This document shows positions 8,624 to 14,679 of a DNA stretch of 60,935 nucleotides, one piece after another. Made by a program: the position numbers and the translations under genes. This DNA is from Lachnospiraceae bacterium. Lineage in GTDB: Bacteria > Bacillota > Clostridia > Lachnospirales > Lachnospiraceae. The DNA lies in NCBI GenBank assembly GCA_017428105.1, contig JAFRRM010000034.1, forward strand, positions 1 through 60,935, given 5' to 3'. The notes under the pieces are model-generated. The model made no database searches. It had not been told where the DNA came from and saw only the letters and a list, made by a program, of their open reading frames with translations. Numbering within the stretch: the first letter of the stretch is position 1; each line of letters opens with the position of its first letter.

Positions 8624-9180
8624 TCGATCCACTCCTTTTCCTTCAGATAGGCAGCCAGTTTCCGGCGCGTGCGGGACAGGATCATCCCGACGCGGGCCTG
8701 GCTGCTCCCGGTCCGGTCCGCGATCTCGCGCACGGTGTCCAGGTACCAGTAGCGGCGGATGAAGATCCCGCGGGCCGGTTCTTTCAGGCTCTTCACAAAT
8801 TCGGATATCGCTGCGGCCAGGGCCCGGCCTTCCCAGATCTCTTCCGGGGTATTGTCATCCCGCAGGCTGTTTTCCAGCTCCTCCAGCGCGAGCGCCATTT
8901 CGCTGCCGCCCCGCTTTTCCGCGGTCTCCCGGCGGTACCGGTCGATGGCGCGGCGCCGCACGATGCGCCCCAGGAAGGGCATCAGATGCTCCGGCTTATG
9001 CGGCGGGATCGCCTTCCACGCATCCAGCAGGGCGTCGCTCACCGCCTCCTCCGCATCCTCCCGGGACGCCAGGATCCGCCCGGCCAGACGCAGCATCATC
9101 CCGCCGTACTGTTCCTGTACGGCCGCCAGCGCTTCTTCATTTCTGTCCCAGAACAGGGCAATGATCTCCCGATCGTCCAT
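8620..9180 (-). CDS. ECF-type RNA polymerase sigma factor
   Basis: 186 residues with sigma-70 region 2 (ALAAVQEQYGGMMLRLAGRIL, then DAEEAVSDALLDAWKAI) and region 4 (RRYWYLDTVREIADRTGSSQARVGMILSRTRRKL). The start at 9180 is chosen because GGAGG lies 5 bases upstream; an in-frame ATG at 9210 has no ribosome site. It overlaps the membrane-bound serpin by 4 bases, the usual arrangement for an ECF sigma factor and its membrane anti-sigma factor. It would direct polymerase to a small regulon after an extracytoplasmic signal. A possible promoter is at 9256-9285. Confidence 0.93.
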   Translation of the reverse strand: MDDREIIALFWDRNEEALAAVQEQYGGMMLRLAGRILASREDAEEAVSDALLDAWKAIPPHKPEHLMPFLGRIVRRRAIDRYRRETAEKRGGSEMALALEELENSLRDDNTPEEIWEGRALAAAISEFVKSLKEPARGIFIRRYWYLDTVREIADRTGSSQARVGMILSRTRRKLAAYLKEKEWIE

Positions 9181-9255
9181 AAAGGCCTCCGGTGCTGAAA
9201 ACGTTTTCACTGTTGATGTCGCAAAGAGCGGGGGAAGGATAACGATCCCCGGTCA

Positions 9256-9285
9256 ATTTTATCACAACCGGCCCGTCCGGTCCAA
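9256..9285 (-). promoter_or_regulatory. Possible promoter of the ECF sigma/serpin operon
   Basis: Minus strand -35 TTGGAC (9280-9285), 18-base spacer, -10 TAAAAT (9256-9261), about 75 bases before the sigma-factor ATG. A self-recognised ECF promoter could also exist but cannot be identified without knowing its consensus. Confidence 0.4.
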
Positions 9286-9472
9286 GTGATCTTTACGGGC
9301 CAGGCCTGCTGACGGGCCGCAGACAGGCAGATCGTTCCGATCCCGGCACGGACCGCCCCGTGACCCGCCCGTTTCTGCATTTCACCGCCCAATTTCGGCC
9401 ACTTGACGTTTTTTGCGGGACAAAAGCCGGGGCTTGTAGTATGATGGGGCCATCAAGAAAAAGGAGGCAGCC

Positions 9473-9910
9473 ATGAAGGTCAGCGTAGATGTATCGCCTG
9501 CGTATACGGAACCGTTCATCGTGATCCATACGGACCGGATCACGGAGGAGGTGCAGCAGATCCTGGACGTGTTCGGGGCGAAGGATGTTCCGATCACCGC
9601 GCTGCAGAACGAAGAGGACATCGTCATTCTGAAGCCGCGGGAGATCTATATGGTGCGCGTGGAGAACGGCGACACGGTGATCTACGGGGAGAAGACGCAG
9701 TACCGCTCCCGGAAAAGGCTCTATGAACTGAGCCGCCAGCTGGGGAATCAGTTCATGCAGATCTCCAAATCCACGCTGATCAATCTGTCCGTCATGGATA
9801 GTCTGGAGCCGGGGTTCGGGGGCACGTATCTGCTCAAACTGAAAAACGGGCTGAAGGATTACGTCACGCGGACGTACCTGCCCGGGTTCAAAAAGTATCT
9901 GGGACTGTAA
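9473..9910 (+). CDS. LytTR-family DNA-binding regulator
   Basis: 145 residues. The first half is an uncharacterised N-terminal segment (VSPAYTEPFIVIHTDRITEEV). The second half is a LytTR domain (EIYMVRVENGDTVIYGEKTQY, RLYELSRQLGNQFMQISKSTLINL, then GLKDYVTRTYLPGFKKYLGL), which binds DNA as beta-strand repeats. It has no receiver domain, as usual for stand-alone LytTR proteins that control a membrane partner. AAGGAGG lies just upstream of the ATG. The DUF3021 membrane gene follows 38 bases downstream, a common clostridial pair in which the membrane protein is thought to inhibit the regulator and the regulator to activate its own operon. Confidence 0.92.
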   Translation: MKVSVDVSPAYTEPFIVIHTDRITEEVQQILDVFGAKDVPITALQNEEDIVILKPREIYMVRVENGDTVIYGEKTQYRSRKRLYELSRQLGNQFMQISKSTLINLSVMDSLEPGFGGTYLLKLKNGLKDYVTRTYLPGFKKYLGL

Positions 9911-9948
9911 TAATGATTTCGGAAACGGGAAATAACAGGAGGTTTGTG

Positions 9949-10458
9949 ATGAGAGGATTGATCAAAAGGACCGCGATGGGGATCGGCACGTCGGCGTTCA
10001 TCTTCTGCGTGATGTGCGTGATCTTCGACCTGACGGAAGGCGGGCAGTTCGCGATGGATCAGTACCGGATGACCAAGATGGGGATCGGCACCATCCTCTG
10101 CGGCATCGGCTGGGGCGCGCCGTCGGTGGTTTATGACAAAGAAGGGCTTTCGATGCCGGCCAAAATGTTCATCCATCTGGGCATCGGCTGCCTCGTCTAC
10201 ACGGTCGTGGCGTTTTCGGTGGGCTGGCTGGGCACGAATACGACGATTGGGCAGAAACTGTTCATCATCGCGATCCAGCTCATGATAGCATTTTTGGTCT
10301 GGATGGGCTTCCACCTGCATTATGTGCGGGAAGCCAGGAAGATGAATGAGAGGATCACGCGGGTGCGTGGCAGCAAAAAAACCGAGTCCGACCAGTACGT
10401 GGCCATTGATCAGTCAGTGGAAGAGGAAGTGAGGACGTGGTGGGATAAATCGAAATGA
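9949..10458 (+). CDS. DUF3021-family membrane protein
   Basis: 169 residues with four membrane segments (GTSAFIFCVMCVIFDL; MGIGTILCGIGWGAPSVV; FIHLGIGCLVYTVVAFSVGWL; FIIAIQLMIAFLVWMGFHLHY) and a basic cytoplasmic tail ending WWDKSK. The start at 9949 is preferred over 9913 because AGGAGG (9937-9942) lies 6 bases before it. It is the usual partner of the LytTR regulator immediately upstream and probably restrains it at the membrane. The two form a small self-contained regulatory operon that ends in the large palindrome at 10487-10550. Confidence 0.85.
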   Translation: MRGLIKRTAMGIGTSAFIFCVMCVIFDLTEGGQFAMDQYRMTKMGIGTILCGIGWGAPSVVYDKEGLSMPAKMFIHLGIGCLVYTVVAFSVGWLGTNTTIGQKLFIIAIQLMIAFLVWMGFHLHYVREARKMNERITRVRGSKKTESDQYVAIDQSVEEEVRTWWDKSK

Positions 10459-10486
10459 CCGCGAAGCCAGATGCGTGACAGAAAGG

Positions 10487-10550
10487 TGACAGGGGGACGG
10501 TTCCTTTGTCGGGTTTTCGAAAACCTGACAAAGGAACCGTCCCCCTGTCA
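10487..10550. repeat. 64-nt near-perfect palindrome
   Basis: Two identical 24-base arms in inverted orientation (10487-10510 and 10527-10550, core GGGGACGGTTCC / GGAACCGTCCCC) surround a second palindrome GGTTTTCGAAAACC (10512-10525). The only mismatch is G10511/T10526. It sits between two convergent genes and is the most complete member of the repeat family in this window. As RNA it would form a long hairpin on either strand, but without a terminal T-run. Confidence 0.9.
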
Positions 10551-10554
10551 GATG

Positions 10555-11331
10555 TCAGATCTCCGCCGCATCCCCGGCGGAAAGGTATTCCAGGCGGGTC
10601 ATGCGGGACTTCAGGAATTCGTACTGCTCCACGCCGGTGCAGTGGCATGTGAGGAAGCGGATGCCGGTGGATTCCAGGCGGCGGGCATAGCCGGCCAGGG
10701 TGTCGTCCAGGGGGAGGCGGAAGAAGTGGAAGCCGCCGATGAGGACGTCGGGCCGGAACCAGGCGGCAATGTTCAGGATGCCGCGGTGGGAGCAGCCGCT
10801 GAAGAGGACGCGCCTGCCGTTTTCTTCGGCCAGCATGTACTGTTCGTGGCGGAAATCCTCCGGGACCGGGCCGTCCGGGCTGCCGGTCTTCAGGCCGTCC
10901 GTCTGCAGCGGGAAGAGCCAGGGGCGGCCGGCGCGGAAGTACAGGGTGATGCCCGGCGCGGGCTGCATGCCTTCCTCCGCGAAGCGGATCCGGGGATCGG
11001 AGAGCAGTGCGGGGTCCAGGCTGATGTCTTTGCCGGCCGCGTTGAAGTGCGGTTCGAACGCATGAGGGTTCACGTAAACGGCTGCGGTCCGGTTCTCCTT
11101 TAAAAACCGGGCGATCCCGCCCCCATGGTCGTAGTGGCCGTGGGAGATCACCGCCAGATCGACGGCGGCCAGGTCCACGCCCAGGACTTTCGCGTTTTCC
11201 GCAAACAGATCGCCCTGCCCGGTATCGTACAGGATCTTTTTTCCGCAGGTCTCGACATACAGCGAGAGCCCGTGTTCCGCCCCGAGCCGGGGATCGTTCG
11301 TCGTATTTTCCGATAAAACAATGATTTTCAT
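10555..11331 (-). CDS. Metallo-beta-lactamase-fold hydrolase
   Basis: 258 residues. The metal site SHGHYDHGGG (HxHxDH, around residues 64-71) and later FSGCSHRG and GGFHFF/LTCHCTG segments place it in the MBL group often annotated as dihydropterin-aminobenzene-phosphate synthase-like, whose real substrates vary. It is cytosolic (no signal). Transcribed alone on the minus strand, convergent with the LytTR/DUF3021 operon. The ATG has no clear ribosome site; its promoter lies so close (11341-11369) that the mRNA may be essentially leaderless. Confidence 0.87.
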   Translation of the reverse strand: MKIIVLSENTTNDPRLGAEHGLSLYVETCGKKILYDTGQGDLFAENAKVLGVDLAAVDLAVISHGHYDHGGGIARFLKENRTAAVYVNPHAFEPHFNAAGKDISLDPALLSDPRIRFAEEGMQPAPGITLYFRAGRPWLFPLQTDGLKTGSPDGPVPEDFRHEQYMLAEENGRRVLFSGCSHRGILNIAAWFRPDVLIGGFHFFRLPLDDTLAGYARRLESTGIRFLTCHCTGVEQYEFLKSRMTRLEYLSAGDAAEI

Positions 11332-11340
11332 AGTGCTTTC

Positions 11341-11369
11341 AGTATAATTCTTCCGCTTCCGCTTTTCAA
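11341..11369 (-). promoter_or_regulatory. Promoter of the MBL-fold gene (near-leaderless)
   Basis: Minus strand -35 TTGAAA (11364-11369), 17-base spacer, -10 TATACT (11341-11346). Only 9 bases separate the -10 box from the ATG at 11331, leaving a 5' leader of about 2-4 bases. Confidence 0.65.
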
Positions 11370-11391
11370 TCCCCGCGCGATTTGGTATGAT
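11364..11391 (+). promoter_or_regulatory. Probable promoter of the aminopeptidase/luxS/esterase operon
   Basis: Plus strand -10 TATGAT (11386-11391) with a weak -35 (TTTCAA, 11364-11369, 16-base spacer). Its -35 region coincides with the -35 box of the divergent MBL-fold promoter. Confidence 0.4.
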
Positions 11392-11439
11392 AAAAAAGAT
11401 TCAGTATGTACATTTCAGGACCGGAAAGGAGATCCCATC

Positions 11440-12675
11440 ATGCTGCCCTGGGCCTATTATGAAAAACTCGCGAAACTGGCCGTCCGCAAAGGCGTGAACG
11501 TGCAGAAAGACCAGCCCGTGGTCATCAGCGCCTGCGTCCGCGACGCCGCCTTCGTGCGCCTCCTCGTCAAGGAAGCCTACGAGGCCGGCGCCCGCTATGT
11601 GGAAGTGAACTGGAACGACGTGGAACTGACGCGCCTGGACTACACCTACCAGTCCCTGGAGACGCTGCAGGACGTTCCGCAGTGGCTCTACGACAGGCGC
11701 AGGACCGACAACGAGGCCGGCGCCTGCTATCTGACCGTCCGTTCCGACGCCCCCGGCGCCCTGGACGGCCTGGACCCGGAGAAGATCCACGCCGCCAGCG
11801 TCGCGGTCTCCCGGAAAATGCGTCCGCTGCGCAATTATACGATGAACAACGAGGGCCAGTGGTGCGTCCTGGGCCTGCCCTCCATTGAATGGGCCATGAA
11901 GATCTTCCCGGACCTGCCGGCGCAGGAGGCCTACGACAAACTGGAGGAAGCGATCTTTGCCGTCTCCCGCGTCACGGCGGACGGCGATCCCATCGCCGCC
12001 TGGGACGAGCACGACAGCAACCTGATGAACTACGGCAGAAAACTCACGGAACGCCAGTTCACCGCCCTGCATTTCACCAGCGGTCTGGGCACGGACATCA
12101 CCGTCGGCCTGGTGAAGGACCACATCTGGGTGGGCGGCGGCTGCTTCACGCCGCAGGGCGTGTATTTCGATCCCAACATTCCCACCGAAGAGTGCTTCTG
12201 CATGCCCGAGAAGACCGGGACGAACGGGATCGTGTACGCCTCCAAGCCGCTCAGCTATCAGGGCCGCGTGATCGAAAACTTCTGGCTGCGCTTTGAAAAC
12301 GGCAAAGTCACGGATTTCGGCGCGGAGAAAGAGGCCGACACGCTGCGCAAACTCGTGGAATTCGACGAAGGCTCCTGCTATCTGGGCGAAGTGGCGCTCG
12401 TCCCCTACGATTCGCCCGTGTCGCGCTCCGGCATCCTGTTCTTCAACACGCTGTACGACGAAAACGCCGCCTGCCACCTGGCCCTCGGCGCCTGCTACCC
12501 GGAGAACCTGAAGGGCGGCACAGAGATGAGCGAGGAAGAACTGGCCGCGCACGGCGCCAATAATTCGATGACCCACTGCGATTTCATGTTCGGCACCGCG
12601 GACATGGATATCGACGGTATCCTGCCGGACGGCACGCGCGTGCCGGTGTTCCGGAAGGGCAATTACGTGATCTGA
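11440..12675 (+). CDS. M29-family aminopeptidase
   Basis: 411 residues, the usual length for the AmpS/PepS/aminopeptidase T family, cytosolic two-metal enzymes that remove N-terminal residues from peptides. Recognisable blocks are YYEKLAKLAVRKGVNVQ at the start, then FPDLPAQEAYDKLEEAIF, LHFTSGLGTDITVGL, FDPNIPTEECFCMPEKTGTNGIV (metal-ligand glutamates), and NNSMTHCDFMFGTADMDIDG near the end. The ATG follows AAGGAGAT. It is 53 bases ahead of luxS and probably co-transcribed with it. Confidence 0.95.
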   Translation: MLPWAYYEKLAKLAVRKGVNVQKDQPVVISACVRDAAFVRLLVKEAYEAGARYVEVNWNDVELTRLDYTYQSLETLQDVPQWLYDRRRTDNEAGACYLTVRSDAPGALDGLDPEKIHAASVAVSRKMRPLRNYTMNNEGQWCVLGLPSIEWAMKIFPDLPAQEAYDKLEEAIFAVSRVTADGDPIAAWDEHDSNLMNYGRKLTERQFTALHFTSGLGTDITVGLVKDHIWVGGGCFTPQGVYFDPNIPTEECFCMPEKTGTNGIVYASKPLSYQGRVIENFWLRFENGKVTDFGAEKEADTLRKLVEFDEGSCYLGEVALVPYDSPVSRSGILFFNTLYDENAACHLALGACYPENLKGGTEMSEEELAAHGANNSMTHCDFMFGTADMDIDGILPDGTRVPVFRKGNYVI

Positions 12676-12728
12676 CCCGCCGGGCGGCCGTTCGCCGCCT
12701 GCCGGACGAAATAGGAGAGGAAACCGCC

Positions 12729-13217
12729 ATGGATAAGATCGCAAGCTTTCAGATCGACCACCTGCGTCTGCTGCCCGGCCTGTACGTCTCCCGCCGGGAC
12801 GGCCGCGGCGGCCATATCGTCACGACGTTCGACCTGCGCTTCACCGCCCCGAACCGAGAACCGGTGATGGACATGCCGGCCGTCCATACCATCGAGCACC
12901 TGGGCGCCACCTTCCTGCGGAACCATGCCCGCCGGGACGAAGTGATCTACTTCGGCCCCATGGGCTGCCGCACCGGCTTTTACCTGGTGATGTTCGGCGA
13001 ACTGACCGCCGCGGACGTCCTTCCGCTGACGGAGGAGCTCTGCCGCTTCATTCTGGCATTTGAAGGCGAGATCCCCGGCGCGCGGCCGGAGGAATGCGGC
13101 AATTATTCCGAGCAGAACCTGAATATGGCGAAGTATTACACCCGCCGGTATCTGCAGGAATTGACGGAAAACCGGCGGCTTGCCTATCCCGGGGAGGAGA
13201 ACGCTCCGGCGGACTGA
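12729..13217 (+). CDS. luxS: S-ribosylhomocysteine lyase
   Basis: 162 residues, normal for LuxS. It splits S-ribosylhomocysteine into homocysteine and DPD, the precursor of autoinducer-2, in the activated-methyl cycle. The metal ligands are visible as H53 and H57 in HTIEHL and C123 in ECGNY; C80 in GPMGCRTGFY is the catalytic cysteine. Ribosome site AGGAGAGG precedes the ATG. It lies between the M29 aminopeptidase and an esterase in a tight plus-strand run. Confidence 0.97.
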   Translation: MDKIASFQIDHLRLLPGLYVSRRDGRGGHIVTTFDLRFTAPNREPVMDMPAVHTIEHLGATFLRNHARRDEVIYFGPMGCRTGFYLVMFGELTAADVLPLTEELCRFILAFEGEIPGARPEECGNYSEQNLNMAKYYTRRYLQELTENRRLAYPGEENAPAD

Positions 13218-13242
13218 CCTGCCGGAAGAAAGGATCGGACAC

Positions 13243-14013
13243 ATGATCATTGTCAGAAAAATACAGATCCCCGGCCTGCCGACGCAGAAACCGCGCCGGC
13301 TCTACATTTATCTCCCTAAGGGATACGAGGACTCGGACGCCCGCTATCCCGTCCTCTACATGTTCGACGGCCACAACGTATTCTACGACAGCCACGCCAC
13401 CTACGGCAAAAGCTGGGGCATGAAGGAATACCTGCGGAAGGCGAAGACCCCGCTGATCGTGGTCGGGATCGAGTGCAACCCGGAGGGCGATAACCGTCTG
13501 TGCGAATATACCCCCTGGACTTTTTCCGTGGGGCGGTACGGCCCGTTCGAAGGCCGCGGCCAGCTGACCATGGAATGGATGACGAAAGTCCTGAAACCGC
13601 AGATCGACGCGGAGTTCCGCACCCTTCCGGACCGGGACCACACCCTGATCGCGGGCAGCTCCATGGGCGGCCTGATGAGCGTTTACGCGGCAGTCGCGTA
13701 TAATGACGTCTTTTCGCGCGCCGCCGCCCTCTCTCCCTGTCTGTTCTTCAACACACGCCGTATGAACGATCTCATCAAACAGACCCCGCTCGCGCGGCCG
13801 ACCCGCATCTACATGGATTACGGCAGCGGTGAAACGGAGGAGCGCCCGGCCGACTGGGCCCTGATGTTTCGCACCGCCGCCCGGCTTTCGAACGCCGGCG
13901 CCCACGTGGCGGCGCGCGTCGTTCCCGGCGCGCTGCACAACGAAGCAGCCTGGGAAAAGCGCATCCCGGTGTTCATGGAGTATCTGCTGGCGGAGGAGGA
14001 CAGAGAAAACTGA
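13243..14013 (+). CDS. Alpha/beta-hydrolase esterase (esterase D-like)
   Basis: 256 residues from the ATG at 13243 (GGAAGAAAGGA upstream; an in-frame start at 13180 inside luxS is rejected). The esterase/alpha-beta hydrolase fold is clear: RRLYIYLPKGYEDSDARYPVLYMFDG, the nucleophile elbow GSSMGG, an acidic residue in MDYGSGE, and the catalytic histidine in ALHNEAAW. No signal peptide, so cytosolic. Such enzymes hydrolyse carboxylesters such as acetyl or feruloyl esters or S-formylglutathione; the exact substrate is not readable. It follows luxS by 25 bases. Confidence 0.9.
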   Translation: MIIVRKIQIPGLPTQKPRRLYIYLPKGYEDSDARYPVLYMFDGHNVFYDSHATYGKSWGMKEYLRKAKTPLIVVGIECNPEGDNRLCEYTPWTFSVGRYGPFEGRGQLTMEWMTKVLKPQIDAEFRTLPDRDHTLIAGSSMGGLMSVYAAVAYNDVFSRAAALSPCLFFNTRRMNDLIKQTPLARPTRIYMDYGSGETEERPADWALMFRTAARLSNAGAHVAARVVPGALHNEAAWEKRIPVFMEYLLAEEDREN

Positions 14014-14031
14014 TCCGGTTATTTTCGGATC
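14012..14031 (+). other. Small hairpin after the esterase
   Basis: GATCCG-gttatttt-CGGATC overlapping the esterase stop codon. No T-run follows, so termination is uncertain. The 14014-14184 gap otherwise shows no gene. Confidence 0.3.
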
Positions 14032-14184
14032 CGGGTCGGAACGGTCCGCTCTTCCCGGGTGCTGTGCAATGCCGGGCACGCCGCGGCGGACAGGCAGTCC
14101 GTAAAGAAAAAGGAGCCGATCCGCCGGTTCGGTTTCACAGACTATATTCAACCTGAACAAATACGTCTGCAGGGACTATCAAAA

Positions 14185-14679
14185 ATGGGTAATACTGGAA
14201 TGATCCGCATCTTATTCATCTGCCACGGCAGTATCTGCCGCTCGCCCATGGCGGAATTCATCATGAAGCAGCTGGTGCGGGAAGCCGGCCTGGAAGACCG
14301 CTTCCGCATCGCGTCGGCGGCGGCCAGCCGGGAGGAGATCGGCAATGACATCTATCCGCCGGCGAAACGGGTGCTGTCGGCGCACGGGATCCCGTACGGG
14401 CGGCATCCGGCAAGGCAGATCACGGCGCAGGACGTGAAGGAGAACGACCTGATCGTCGCCATGGAGGAGTACAATCTGCGCTATATGCGGCGCGGTCTGG
14501 GGAGCGTGTATGAGAAGAATGCGGGGAAATTCCATCTGTTGATGGATTTTACCGCGCGGCCGGGCGAGGTGTCGGACCCCTGGTATACCGGGGATTTCGA
14601 GACCGCGTACCGGGACATCGACGAGGGCTGCCGAGGCCTGCTGGCGCAGCTTTCGCGGGAAGAGGAGGACCGGGGATGA
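14185..14679 (+). CDS. Low-molecular-weight protein-tyrosine phosphatase
   Basis: 164 residues. The signature C-x5-R-S loop is CHGSICRS near the N-terminus and the general-acid aspartate is in SDPWYTGDFETAY, both diagnostic for LMW-PTPs. The start at 14185 is chosen for AGGGA about 10 bases upstream; an ATG at 14200 is the alternative, and the frame is open back to 14059 without family similarity. It overlaps the lipase gene by 4 bases (ATGA), so the two are translationally coupled. In Bacillota, such phosphatases often control tyrosine kinases of surface-polysaccharide synthesis or arginine/tyrosine phosphorylation; which applies here cannot be told. Confidence 0.93.
   Translation: MGNTGMIRILFICHGSICRSPMAEFIMKQLVREAGLEDRFRIASAAASREEIGNDIYPPAKRVLSAHGIPYGRHPARQITAQDVKENDLIVAMEEYNLRYMRRGLGSVYEKNAGKFHLLMDFTARPGEVSDPWYTGDFETAYRDIDEGCRGLLAQLSREEEDRG

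Noticed and set aside
9403..9445. TTGACG and TATGAT as a promoter for the LytTR gene
   Set aside because: The spacing is about 31 bases, far too long for one promoter; the TATGAT may belong to a promoter with a weak -35, but I could not support it.
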